NCBI GenBank assembly: GCA_963819075.1
Contig: CAWFUP010000004.1
Span: 744,001 to 808,000, forward strand
DNA: 64,000 nucleotides
Direction of reading: 5' to 3'
Source: CAVQBJ01 sp963819075
GTDB lineage: Bacteria > Actinomycetota > Thermoleophilia > Solirubrobacterales > Solirubrobacteraceae
Below the pieces are notes generated by a model. It did no database searches. It worked only from the letters and a program-made list of their open reading frames with translations, and was not told where the DNA came from. Both the position numbers and the translations under genes were made by a program. Below, in pieces: positions 1 through 7,564 of this stretch (position 1 is its first letter; every line of letters starts with the position of its first letter).

Positions 1-648
1 CGCACGATCGACGCCGTCCGCGAGGCCGGCTTGGAGACGTGCGTCGGCGGCATCCTCAACCTCGGCGAGACGCGCGAGCAGCGCGTCGAGATGGCCTTCG
101 AGCTTGCCGCCATCAATCCGACGAGCGTGCCGATCAACCTGCTCAATCCGCGCGCCGGGACGAAGTTCGGCGACCGCGAGCACATGGATCCGTGGGAGGC
201 CGTCCAGTGGGTGGCGATCTTCCGCCTCATCCTGCCCGACGCGCTGTTCCGCCTGTGCGGAGGGCGGGTCGAGAATCTCGGCGAGCTCCAACCGCTGGCC
301 GTCAGGGCCGGGCTCAACGGCGTGATGATGGGCAACTTCCTGACCACGCTCGGCTCCGAGCCCGACGACGACCGCGCGATGTTCGAGGAGCTCGGGCTCA
401 ACACCGCGGCGCAGCCCGACAACGGCGCCAACCCGCGACCGGACAACCGCTCGGGCTGGCTGTCCGGCGACACGCCCGACGTCGTCGCCGAGCACGTGCG
501 ACGCTCCACGGCACCGCCGGGGCTGACCGTGCGGCTGTGGGATCCCTCCACCCAGCTGCGCTTCCGCGCGAAGTCGTCCGTTCCGCCTCGCCCAGACGGC
601 GCGCCGAACGCCGGCGGCGCGGAGCGGCGCGTCGCGGTGCACGAGTAG
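1..648 (+). CDS. bioB: Biotin synthase, C-terminal part (5' end outside window)
   Basis: Radical-SAM enzyme that inserts sulfur into dethiobiotin, the last step of biotin synthesis. The window opens inside the gene in frame 1, so 215 residues are visible. The CxxxCxxC cluster motif lies upstream and is not seen. Visible hallmarks are ETCVGGILNLGET (the [2Fe-2S]-region Cys and the GxGE-like turn), PTSVPINLLNPRAGTKF, and GLNGVMMGNFLTT near the C-terminus, all typical of BioB. The last 60 or so residues, after the GNFLTT segment, form an Arg/Pro-rich tail longer than usual. The stop at 646-648 is followed 6 bases later by bioF, so this is the first visible gene of a bioB-F-D-A operon. The identity is secure; only the N-terminus is missing. 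Confidence 0.95.
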   Translation, partial: RTIDAVREAGLETCVGGILNLGETREQRVEMAFELAAINPTSVPINLLNPRAGTKFGDREHMDPWEAVQWVAIFRLILPDALFRLCGGRVENLGELQPLAVRAGLNGVMMGNFLTTLGSEPDDDRAMFEELGLNTAAQPDNGANPRPDNRSGWLSGDTPDVVAEHVRRSTAPPGLTVRLWDPSTQLRFRAKSSVPPRPDGAPNAGGAERRVAVHE

Positions 649-654
649 CCACTC

Positions 655-1896
655 GTGAGCTATATCGACGATCGACTCCAAGAGCTGCGCGAGCTCGGCC
701 TGTACCGCCGGCTGCGCCTCGTCAGCGGTCCCCAGGGCCCGCGGGTGATGCTCGACGGCAAGCCCGTCCTCCTGCTGTGCTCGAACAACTACCTCGGGTT
801 GGCCGATGAGCCGGCCGTGCGCGACGCCGCGGCCGACGCCGCGGCGCGCTGGGGGGTCGGCGCCGGCGCCTCGCGGCTCGTGTCGGGCACGATGACCGTC
901 CACCGGCGCCTCGAGGAGCGCCTCGCCGCCTTCGAGTCGACCGAGGCCTGCGTCCTGTTCGGTTCTGGCTACCTGGCCAACGTCGGCGTCCTCGGCGCGC
1001 TCGCCGGGGCGGGCGACGTCATCTACTCCGATGCACTCAACCACGCCTCGATCATCGACGGCTGCCGACTGTCACGAGCACGCACGTTCGTGTACCGGCA
1101 CGGCGACCTCGAGCACCTGCGCTGGGGCCTGCAGCGCGAGCGCACACTCGGCGAGACGCGCCGGCGAGTGATCGTCACCGACGCCGTCTTCTCGATGGAC
1201 GGAGACGTCGCGCCGCTGCCCGGCCTGGCCGAGCTCGCGGACCGCCACGGCGCGCAGCTCGTCGTCGATGAGGCACACGCGACCGGCGTGCTCGGGCCCG
1301 GCGGGCGCGGCGCCGTGGCCGACGCCGGACTGGAGGGCGAGGTCGACGTCATCATCGGCACGCTCAGCAAGGCGCTCGGCTCCTACGGCGCGTACGCGTG
1401 CGCGACGACCGCGCTCGTGCGCTACCTCGTCAACGTCGCGCGACCGCTCATCTTCTCGACCGCGCCGCCACCGCCGGCGGTGGCCGCCGCGCTGGCCGCG
1501 CTCGAGCTCCTGCAGCGCGAGCCCGCGAGGGTGGACGCGCTGCGCGCCAACGCGCGACTGCTGCGCGCCGAGCTGGCGGGCGAGGGCCTCCCGATCGCCG
1601 ACGCGCCGACGCCGATCGTGCCGCTGCTCGTCGGGGACGCGGGCCACGCGATGGACTGCTGCGAGGAGGCGCTGCGCCGCGGGGTGTTCGCGCAGGCCAT
1701 CCGTCCTCCGACGGTGACGCCCGGAACCTCGCGCCTGCGGCTGACGGTGATGGCGACCCACGGCGCCGAGGAGCTCCGTGACGCGGCCCGCTCGATCGGC
1801 GACGCGGCGCGCGCGGTCGGAGTGCTTGCCGGCCCGGACCGGCGCGTCACCGCGCCGAGCGACGGCGAGCTCGTGCGCGTCTCGCGTGCCGCCTGA
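655..1896 (+). CDS. bioF: 8-amino-7-oxononanoate synthase
   Basis: PLP enzyme (alpha-oxoamine synthase family) that condenses pimeloyl-ACP or pimeloyl-CoA with alanine to give 8-amino-7-oxononanoate (KAPA). The protein is 413 residues, slightly longer than E. coli BioF. It shows CSNNYLGLA near the N-terminus, VVDEAHATGVLGPGGRG (PLP-binding Asp/His), and TLSKALGSYG with the Schiff-base lysine at about residue 239. The start is GTG at 655, 6 bases after the bioB stop. The C-terminal 25 residues are a variable tail that overlaps the start of bioD. Its position between bioB and bioD supports BioF rather than a 2-amino-3-ketobutyrate ligase. Confidence 0.96.
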   Translation: MSYIDDRLQELRELGLYRRLRLVSGPQGPRVMLDGKPVLLLCSNNYLGLADEPAVRDAAADAAARWGVGAGASRLVSGTMTVHRRLEERLAAFESTEACVLFGSGYLANVGVLGALAGAGDVIYSDALNHASIIDGCRLSRARTFVYRHGDLEHLRWGLQRERTLGETRRRVIVTDAVFSMDGDVAPLPGLAELADRHGAQLVVDEAHATGVLGPGGRGAVADAGLEGEVDVIIGTLSKALGSYGAYACATTALVRYLVNVARPLIFSTAPPPPAVAAALAALELLQREPARVDALRANARLLRAELAGEGLPIADAPTPIVPLLVGDAGHAMDCCEEALRRGVFAQAIRPPTVTPGTSRLRLTVMATHGAEELRDAARSIGDAARAVGVLAGPDRRVTAPSDGELVRVSRAA

Positions 1897-2590
1897 GCTC
1901 GCGGGCCGGGCCGCGCCGCGCGGCTGTCTGGTCACGGGCACGGACACCGGCATCGGGAAGTCGATCCTCGCCGCAGCGCTGCTCGCCGCGCTCGCCGCCA
2001 ACGGCGAGCCCGTGCGGGCGTACAAGCCGATCCTCACCGGTCTCGACGATCCGCCCGGCGACTGGCCGCCCGACCATGAGCTGCTCGCCCTCGCCGCCGG
2101 TCGCCCGCCCGAGGAGGTGGCGCCGCTGCGCCTCGGGCCGGCGGTGTCCCCCCACCTCGCGCTGGCGCTCGGCCATCGCACGGTCACGGCCGCGCAGCTG
2201 CTCGCGCCCGCTCGCGAGCACGGGCGCCACGGGCCGCTCATCGTGGAGGGCGTCGGAGGGCTCCTCGTCCCGCTCACCGAGGGCTACAGCGTCTGCGATC
2301 TCGCCGCCGACCTCGGCCTCCCGGTCGTCGTCGCGGCGCGCCCGGGCCTCGGCACGATCAACCACACGCTGCTCACGCTCGCCGTCGCCCGCTCGGCGGG
2401 ACTCGACGTACGTGCCGTCGTGCTCGGTCCGTGGCCGGCGGCGCCCGGCGCGATGCTGCGCTCCAACCGCGAAGCGATCGCGCGGGCCGGCGCGGTCGAC
2501 GTGCACACGCTTCCGCACATCGCCGCACCGCGACCGGAGCTGCTCGCGCGCGCGGGCGCCACCCTCCCGGTCCGCGACTGGATCGCGTGA
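1886..2590 (+). CDS. bioD: ATP-dependent dethiobiotin synthetase
   Basis: Closes the ureido ring of dethiobiotin from 7,8-diaminopelargonate, CO2 and ATP. The P-loop GTDTGIGKS lies about 15 residues from the N-terminus, and YKPILTG and VEGVGGLLVPLTEGY are the substrate and phosphate-binding segments typical of BioD. I chose GTG 1886 (234 residues), overlapping the bioF stop by 11 bases, because the reading frame upstream of it only mirrors bioF coding sequence and this start puts the P-loop at the normal distance from the N-terminus. The 3' end overlaps an in-frame GTG (2587) that could be an alternative start for bioA. Confidence 0.95.
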   Translation: MPPELAGRAAPRGCLVTGTDTGIGKSILAAALLAALAANGEPVRAYKPILTGLDDPPGDWPPDHELLALAAGRPPEEVAPLRLGPAVSPHLALALGHRTVTAAQLLAPAREHGRHGPLIVEGVGGLLVPLTEGYSVCDLAADLGLPVVVAARPGLGTINHTLLTLAVARSAGLDVRAVVLGPWPAAPGAMLRSNREAIARAGAVDVHTLPHIAAPRPELLARAGATLPVRDWIA

Positions 2591-2648
2591 GGAAAGGCGC
2601 GTCCGCAACCAGGCCGCCGATCGAAGCGCTGCCGTCCGCGCCGCGCAA

Positions 2649-2654
2649 TAGGTT
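2649..2654 (+). promoter_or_regulatory. Candidate -10 box (leaderless) for bioA
   Basis: TAGGTT stands 7 bases before ATG 2662, with no Shine-Dalgarno sequence between. It matches the TAnnnT-N6-9-start arrangement repeated elsewhere in this window, and suggests that bioA can also be transcribed on its own. No clear -35 element is seen. Confidence 0.45.
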
Positions 2655-2661
2655 GGCGGAC

Positions 2662-3972
2662 ATGGACGCCGCCGAGATGGCAGAGGTCGACCGCCGGGTG
2701 CTGTGGCACCCCTTCACCCAGCAGCAGACGTGGTCCGAGCAGGCGCCGCTCGTCATCGAGCGCGGCGAGGGCACGACGCTCATCGACGTCCACGGCCGGC
2801 GCTACATCGATGGCGTCTCGTCGCTGTGGTGCAATGTGCACGGCCACCGTCACCCGGCCATCGACGCCGCGATCCGCGAGCAGCTCGACCGCGTCGCGCA
2901 CACCACGATGCTCGGCCTCAGCCACCCGGCGGCGATCGAGCTCGCGCAGCGGCTCGTCGAGCTCACCCCGTCCGGCCTGCAGCGAGTCTTCTACTCCGAC
3001 AGCGGCTCGACCGCGGTCGAGATCGCCCTGAAGATGGCCTACCAGTGGTGGGCCCAGCGAGACGATCAGGCCGGCCGCCCGCCGCGCCGGACGTTCATCC
3101 GGCTGCGCGACGCCTACCACGGCGACACGATCGGCGCGGTGTCGGTCGGAGGCATCGACCTGTTCCACGCCTGCTACGGCCCGCTGCTGTTCGACAGCCT
3201 CGCCGCCGAGCCCGGCGACGCCGCCCACATGGAGGCACTGCTGGCCGAGCACGGCGAGCGCGTCTGCGCCGTCGTCGTGGAGCCGCTCGTGCAGGGCGCC
3301 GCCGGCATGCTCGTGCACCCCCCGGGCTACCTGCGCGCGGTGCGCGAGCTATGCGAGCGCCACGGGGTGCCGCTCATCTGCGACGAGGTGGCCACCGGGT
3401 TCGGTCGCACCGGCCGGATGTTCGCGTGCGAGCACGAGGACGTCGCCCCCGACCTGCTGTGCGTGGCCAAGGGCCTCACCGGCGGCTATCTCCCGCTCGC
3501 CGCCACGATCACGACCGAGCGCATCTACGAGGGCTTCCTCGGCGCGCCCGAGCGCCAGCGGACGTTCTTCCACGGCCACACCTACACCGGGAACCCGCTC
3601 GCCTGTGCGGCAGCGCTCGCCACGCTCGACGTGTTCGAGCGCGAGCGCACGCTCGAGCACCTGCAGCCGAAGATCGAGCAGTTCGGCGAGACGCTGGCCG
3701 AGCACATCGAGCCGCTGCCGGCGGTGGCCGAAATCCGCCGACGCGGGTTCATGTGCGGAATCCAGCTTCGCGACTACCCGCCGCAGGTGCGCATGGGCGA
3801 CCGCGTCGCCGCGGCGGCGCGCGAGCGCGGGGCAATCATCCGGCCGCTCGGCGACGTCGTCGTGCTCATGCCCCCGCTCGCGATCACGCCATCCGAGCTG
3901 CGCCGGCTCGTGTCGATCACCGCCGCAGCGATCGAACAGGCCACGACCCAGCCGCTGGCGATCGCCGCGTGA
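2662..3972 (+). CDS. bioA: Adenosylmethionine-8-amino-7-oxononanoate aminotransferase
   Basis: Class III PLP aminotransferase that transfers the amino group of S-adenosylmethionine to KAPA, giving 7,8-diaminopelargonate. With ATG 2662 the protein is 436 residues, close to E. coli BioA (about 430). Diagnostic segments are LWHPFTQQ near the N-terminus, YSDSGSTAVEIALKMA, the PLP-contacting CDEVATGFGRTG, and CVAKGLTGGYLPL with the Schiff-base lysine near residue 270, followed by FFHGHTYTGNPLACAAA. An in-frame GTG at 2587 overlaps the bioD stop (GTGA) and would add 25 residues; the ATG is preferred because of length and the TAGGTT box. The 3' end runs 56 bases into the convergent GerW-like gene. 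Confidence 0.96.
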   Translation: MDAAEMAEVDRRVLWHPFTQQQTWSEQAPLVIERGEGTTLIDVHGRRYIDGVSSLWCNVHGHRHPAIDAAIREQLDRVAHTTMLGLSHPAAIELAQRLVELTPSGLQRVFYSDSGSTAVEIALKMAYQWWAQRDDQAGRPPRRTFIRLRDAYHGDTIGAVSVGGIDLFHACYGPLLFDSLAAEPGDAAHMEALLAEHGERVCAVVVEPLVQGAAGMLVHPPGYLRAVRELCERHGVPLICDEVATGFGRTGRMFACEHEDVAPDLLCVAKGLTGGYLPLAATITTERIYEGFLGAPERQRTFFHGHTYTGNPLACAAALATLDVFERERTLEHLQPKIEQFGETLAEHIEPLPAVAEIRRRGFMCGIQLRDYPPQVRMGDRVAAAARERGAIIRPLGDVVVLMPPLAITPSELRRLVSITAAAIEQATTQPLAIAA

Positions 3973-4438
3973 TACGGGCCGCCGGCCCGCGGAGCACGCG
4001 CGCGGCGGCGACGATGCCGAGCGCGAGCAGCACGGTCGTGCCGGCGCTGCGCGCCGGCGTCGACACCTCGATCGGCTCGTAGCGCACGCCGCCCGGGCCG
4101 ATGTCGATGAAGCCGACCGGCCGAGCGTCGATGAAGCCTCCGCCGCCACCGCCGCTTCCGGGCGACGGGTGCCGCGGATCTTCGGGTGGCGTCGCCGCCG
4201 ATGCGTCGATCCCGTTGCCGAAGCCGACCCCACCGAAGGTGCGCAGCGTGGCGACCGGGATCACGACGTGGCCCTGCGCCTCGATCGGCTTGCCGTAGCA
4301 CGCCCGCGCGCCGGTCAGCCGCCCGAGCGCGCGCTGCCAGACCGGGGGCGCCGGCAGGCGCCCGGAGACGAGCGCGACGGGCTCGCCGCCCGACCCGCGG
4401 GAGCGGCGCTTGCCCTTCGCATCTGAGCCCTTGCCCAC
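3917..4438 (-). CDS. GerW/YtfJ-family (Spore_YtfJ) protein
   Basis: A 173-residue protein of the YtfJ/GerW family. It has the two family hallmarks: GKPIEAQGHVVIPVATLR followed by a Gly-rich GGVGFGNG segment, then a glycine run (GGGGGGFIDARPVGFIDI) ending in GGVRYEPIEV. A hydrophobic stretch near the C-terminus (TTVLLALGIVAAARVL) could be a membrane anchor. In Bacillus the relative GerW acts in spores, but homologues are widespread in non-sporing actinobacteria where their role is unknown. GTG 4438 is chosen because it is the only in-frame start after the rubredoxin stop, 29 bases downstream of that gene, and it follows a GAGGGA. The gene overlaps the convergent bioA 3' end by 56 bases. Function here is not assignable. 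Confidence 0.7.
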   Translation of the reverse strand: MGKGSDAKGKRRSRGSGGEPVALVSGRLPAPPVWQRALGRLTGARACYGKPIEAQGHVVIPVATLRTFGGVGFGNGIDASAATPPEDPRHPSPGSGGGGGGFIDARPVGFIDIGPGGVRYEPIEVSTPARSAGTTVLLALGIVAAARVLRGPAARITRRSPAAGSWPVRSLRR

Positions 4439-4467
4439 GCGTCCCTCGCTCGCGCTCGGCGCGGCGA

Positions 4468-4647
4468 TCAGTCCTCGTAGGGGGTGAAGTCGCGCTTGCG
4501 CGCGCCGCACACGGGGCAGAACCACGTGTCGGGGATGTCCTCGAAGGCGGTGCCGGCGGGGATGCCCCCGTCCGGATCGCCCTCGTCGGGATCGTAGATG
4601 TAGCCGCAGGACTCGCAGATCCAGCGTTGGAGGGTCTGTGTGTTCAT
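4468..4647 (-). CDS. Rubredoxin
   Basis: A 59-residue one-electron carrier with a single Fe(Cys)4 centre. The four ligands are plain: CESCGYIYDP near residues 11-14 and CPVCGA near residues 44-47, with the conserved aromatic and acidic core (YDPDEGDPDGG, FEDIPDTWFCP) between them. The length is exactly that of a one-domain rubredoxin. ATG 4647 is preceded at 8 bases by TACTCT, so it is probably leaderless. The GerW-like gene follows 29 bases downstream, probably in the same transcript. It diverges from the Nudix gene, with only 33 bases between the two starts. The redox partner is not identifiable here; rubredoxins commonly serve alkane hydroxylases or oxidative-stress reductases. Confidence 0.95.
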   Translation of the reverse strand: MNTQTLQRWICESCGYIYDPDEGDPDGGIPAGTAFEDIPDTWFCPVCGARKRDFTPYED

Positions 4648-4655
4648 GGTCGAGA

Positions 4656-4672
4656 AGAGTAGGCGATAGGGT
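4656..4672. promoter_or_regulatory. Back-to-back leaderless promoters, rubredoxin / Nudix
   Basis: Within the 33 bases between the two divergent starts are two -10-like boxes. TACTCT (minus strand, 4661-4656) lies 8 bases from the rubredoxin ATG. TAGGGT (plus strand, 4667-4672) lies 8 bases from the Nudix ATG 4681. The spacing puts each transcription start at or next to the start codon. Confidence 0.5.
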
Positions 4673-4680
4673 CACCCGCC

Positions 4681-5325
4681 ATGGCCCACCCCGTACCCGG
4701 CCCGGGCGAGGAGCTCAACGAGGGGCCGACGACCGTGCCGCGTCAGGCGGCGACGGTGATCGTCCTGCGCGGCGGCGACGACGCGCTCGAGGTGCTGCTC
4801 GTCCAGCGCACGCCCCACGCTCGCTTCATGGGCGGTGCCTGGGTGTTCCCCGGCGGCGCGGTCAATGACGCCGAGGGCGACGACGACGATGCGCATCGCG
4901 CAGCCGCCCTGCGCGAGCTGGCGGAGGAGGCGGGGATCGCGCTGCCCGACGCGGGAGCGCTCGTGCCCTTCTCGCGCTGGATCACCCCCGTCGAGGTCAA
5001 GATCCGCTTCGACACGCGCTTCTACCTGGCCGCGATGCCGCTTGGGCAGGAGCCGGTCGTCGACGGCGAGGAGATCGTCGATCACGCCTGGTTCGCACCG
5101 GCGGCCGCGCTGCGGGCCCACGAGGCTGGTCAGCTTCTGCTCGTGTTCCCCACGATCAAGCACCTCGAACAGCTCGGCGCCTTCGCAAACGTCACCGAGC
5201 TGCTCGCCCACGCGCGCGGGCGCGTGGTCGAGCCGGTGCTCCCGCGCGTCGTGCTGATGGACGGCGGTCCGGCGGGCGGCGAGGTCGCCCGGATCGTGCT
5301 GCCGGGCGAGCCCGGGTACGAATAG
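4681..5325 (+). CDS. Nudix hydrolase
   Basis: A 214-residue Nudix-fold pyrophosphohydrolase, probably acting on a CoA or nucleotide-diphosphate compound. The core is VLLVQRTPHARFMGGAWVFPGG followed, after an acidic insert (DAEGDDDDA), by the Nudix box end RELAEEAGI at about residues 78-86. The insert lengthens the normally tight G-x5-E spacing, as in the NUDT19-like (RP2p) subfamily. The C-terminal region (LLVFPTIKHLEQL) also matches that type, whose eukaryotic members cleave CoA. ATG 4681 has TAGGGT 8 bases upstream. The substrate cannot be fixed from sequence. Confidence 0.85.
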   Translation: MAHPVPGPGEELNEGPTTVPRQAATVIVLRGGDDALEVLLVQRTPHARFMGGAWVFPGGAVNDAEGDDDDAHRAAALRELAEEAGIALPDAGALVPFSRWITPVEVKIRFDTRFYLAAMPLGQEPVVDGEEIVDHAWFAPAAALRAHEAGQLLLVFPTIKHLEQLGAFANVTELLAHARGRVVEPVLPRVVLMDGGPAGGEVARIVLPGEPGYE

Positions 5326-5360
5326 GGCTGGACGGCGGTCACCGCGTGCGGTAGAACGCG

Positions 5361-6401
5361 GTGACCGTGTCAACTCGCCGCCCCGCTTGGAGGGGCTTCA
5401 CTGTCGCCGTCACCGGACCATCCGGCGAGATCGGTCGTGCGGCGGTATCCGCGCTTGATCGGAGCGACGAGATCGGGGCGATCATCGGAATGGCCCGTCG
5501 CCCACTCGATCCCGCCGAGCACGGGTGGCACAAGGTGACCTACCACGAGGGTGACGTGCTCGACCCGAGCGCCGTGTCCGAGCTGGTGCGCGGCGTCGAC
5601 GCCGTCGTGCACCTCGCCTTCATCATCATGGGCGACGCCGAGCAGACGGCGGCGATCAACCTCCAGGGGTCGCAGAACGTGTTCGAGGCGGCGCGCGAGG
5701 CCGGCGTGCCGCGCTTGGTGTACACGTCGTCGGTGGCCGCCTACGGCTTCCACGCCGACAACCCGCAGCCACTCACCGAACAGACGCCGGCGCGGGGAAC
5801 CAACGCGCACTACTACTCGGCGCAGAAGGCCCAGGTCGAGACGCTCCTCAACGACGCCGTACGGGGGTCCGACACGGCCGCCTACGTCCTGCGTCCGTGC
5901 ATCGTCGCCGGACCCGACGCGCAGCTGCTCGTCGACAGCCTGCCCTACACGCAGCTGTCCGAGCGCCTGCCGGCGCCGGTCCTGCGGCTGCTCGAGGGGG
6001 TGCCGATCCTCAAGCCGGTGCTCCCCGATCCCGGGGTGCCGTTTCAGCTCGTCCATCACGACGACGTCGCCAGCGCGATCCGGGCCGCCGTCCTCGGCCG
6101 CGGAGCGCCGGGCGTCTACAACATCGCGGGTCCGGGCCAGATCACGATCCGTGTGCTCGCCGACGAGCTCGGGTGGTACTCGATCCCGGTGCCCGAGCTG
6201 GCCGTCGACGCCCTGTCGGAGGTGATCGGGCGGATCGGCTTCCTGCCCACGCAGGCCCAGTGGATCTCGGCGTTTCGCGAGCCGGTCATCATGGACGTCG
6301 CCAAGGCGCGTCGCGAGCTGCGCTGGCGCCCGCGCCACAACGCACTTCAGACGCTGCGCGAGACCGTCACGGCCGCCCGCATGGGCAGCCTCGTGCGCTG
6401 A
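5361..6401 (+). CDS. NAD-dependent epimerase/dehydratase (extended SDR)
   Basis: A 346-residue extended short-chain dehydrogenase/reductase with an N-terminal Rossmann fold (VTGPSGEIGRAAV, the GxxGxxG nucleotide motif at about residues 18-25), a VYTSSVAAYG strand supplying the catalytic Ser, and the YxxxK pair in YYSAQKAQVE. The C-terminal half (NIAGPGQITIRVLADELG) is the substrate lid typical of NAD-dependent sugar epimerases and related reductases. Starts at GTG 5361 and GTG 5367 are both possible; TAGAAC sits just upstream. It lies alone between the Nudix and acyltransferase genes, so substrate class (nucleotide sugar versus other) is undetermined. Confidence 0.8.
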   Translation: MTVSTRRPAWRGFTVAVTGPSGEIGRAAVSALDRSDEIGAIIGMARRPLDPAEHGWHKVTYHEGDVLDPSAVSELVRGVDAVVHLAFIIMGDAEQTAAINLQGSQNVFEAAREAGVPRLVYTSSVAAYGFHADNPQPLTEQTPARGTNAHYYSAQKAQVETLLNDAVRGSDTAAYVLRPCIVAGPDAQLLVDSLPYTQLSERLPAPVLRLLEGVPILKPVLPDPGVPFQLVHHDDVASAIRAAVLGRGAPGVYNIAGPGQITIRVLADELGWYSIPVPELAVDALSEVIGRIGFLPTQAQWISAFREPVIMDVAKARRELRWRPRHNALQTLRETVTAARMGSLVR

Positions 6402-6453
6402 GGCGATCGCCCTGGCAGCCGCCGCGGTCGCTACGTTCTCGCCTCGTGGCAGC

Positions 6454-7317
6454 GTGCCCGTCGAGCGACCATCCCAGCCGGTGAAGGCGCGAGCCCGTGC
6501 CACGGTACGCGCGCTGCCGGCCTGGGTCGCGCTGCCGCTCCTGGCCGTCGTCGGCGCGCTCGAGTGGTGGCTTCGGCCTCGGCAGCGTCAGGCGCCGACC
6601 GCGCACATGGGGCTCGTCCTGCGCGGCACGGCTCGTGAGGGAGAGGTGCGCACGCTCGCTCGCCGCCACATGGTCCGCCGCCGCCAGATCGATCAGCTCC
6701 TCTGGCGCCCCGACGTGTGCGCTCGCGGGCACGTCGAGCACGCGGCGATGCTCGAGCGCCTGCGCGCGCGAGGCGAGGGGGCCATCGTCATGCACACGCA
6801 CCTGTGCTCGATCGCCCCGCAGGTGTTCACCCTGTGCGCCCACGGCCACGTCGACGCGATCGTCGTCACCTTCGACGACCCGCCCAGTGCGCTGCAGCAG
6901 GTGTTCCTCTCCGAGTTCGACCGCTACGGGGTCGAGACGATTCAGGCGGCGGGCAGCTACGAGCTGATCCTCGCGCGCCTGCGCGCGGGTCGCCTGTGCC
7001 ACATCGCGATCGACGTACCGGGGAGCACGCCCTGCGTGTTCCTCGACAAGCCGGCGCGGCTGGCCAGCGGCATCGGCGCGCTCGCGCTGGCCAGCGGCGT
7101 CCCGATCGTGCCCGCGGTTCCGGGCCGGCCGAGCGGGCATATCAGGGTGCGGCTCGAGGACCCGGTCCCGACCGACGACGCCGGCGGGCCCGCCGCGCTC
7201 AGCCAGCGCCTGGCCGACGTCGCGAGCGCCCAGATCCTCGCCGCCCCGGAGCTCTACCACGATCACGAGTGGCTACGACAGTTGTGGCCCTCCGGCGTCC
7301 TGAGCTCGACGCCGTGA
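6454..7317 (+). CDS. LpxL/HtrB-like acyltransferase family protein
   Basis: A 287-residue protein related to the lauroyl/myristoyl acyltransferase (LpxL/HtrB) family. In actinobacteria this family includes PatA, which acylates phosphatidylinositol mannosides. An N-terminal hydrophobic segment (ALPAWVALPLLAVVGALEWWL) anchors it to the membrane. The C-terminal half, CHIAIDVPGS then KPARLASGIGALALASGVPIVPAV, follows the family pattern of a substrate loop followed by the ptgpaaLA..gapvvPv segment. The usual HX4(D/E) catalytic motif is not seen at the expected place; the sequence there is MHTHLCSIAP near residue 113, with His but Ser/Ala in place of the acid. Assignment rests on overall pattern, and activity is uncertain. 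GTG 6454 is the first in-frame start. Confidence 0.55.
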   Translation: MPVERPSQPVKARARATVRALPAWVALPLLAVVGALEWWLRPRQRQAPTAHMGLVLRGTAREGEVRTLARRHMVRRRQIDQLLWRPDVCARGHVEHAAMLERLRARGEGAIVMHTHLCSIAPQVFTLCAHGHVDAIVVTFDDPPSALQQVFLSEFDRYGVETIQAAGSYELILARLRAGRLCHIAIDVPGSTPCVFLDKPARLASGIGALALASGVPIVPAVPGRPSGHIRVRLEDPVPTDDAGGPAALSQRLADVASAQILAAPELYHDHEWLRQLWPSGVLSSTP

Positions 7318-7564
7318 CCGACGCTCGTCAATGCTCGCAAACGTGATGGTCGCCGAGTTGCGGCCCGCTCGCGCGGCGTCCGTCAGCTGTACCATGGGAG
7401 CGGTCCCGAATCCGGCGGGGGGTGGACCGGATTGGGGGCAACGCCTGCCCTGATCGACGCCGACCAGGGGTCATCTCGGACGCGAGCGATGCCGATCTGG
7501 ACCCTATGACCGATTCCGCCCCCAGCAGCCCGACGACGACGAGGCCCACGCGCCGGCGGGCAGC
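7318..7564 (+). other. Intergenic leader upstream of the epimerase gene
   Basis: A 247-base gap. It contains TACCAT (7390-7395), a possible -10 box, which would give a 5' leader of about 165 bases before GTG 7565. The leader includes a 7-base inverted repeat, AATCCGG at 7409-7415 and CCGGATT at 7427-7433, and G- and C-rich blocks that could pair. A 21-codon ORF (ATG 7507) ends across the epimerase start. I could not assign it to a known riboswitch class. Confidence 0.3.

Noticed and set aside
5370..6503. Long antisense open frames opposite real genes (this one and many others)
   Set aside because: In very GC-rich DNA stops are rare on all frames. These translations show no domains, while the sense proteins match known families.
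7390..7564. c-di-AMP (ydaO) riboswitch before the epimerase
   Set aside because: The AATCCGG...CCGGATTGGGGGCAACG stretch loosely recalls the start of ydaO, but later conserved blocks could not be matched. A covariance search is needed.
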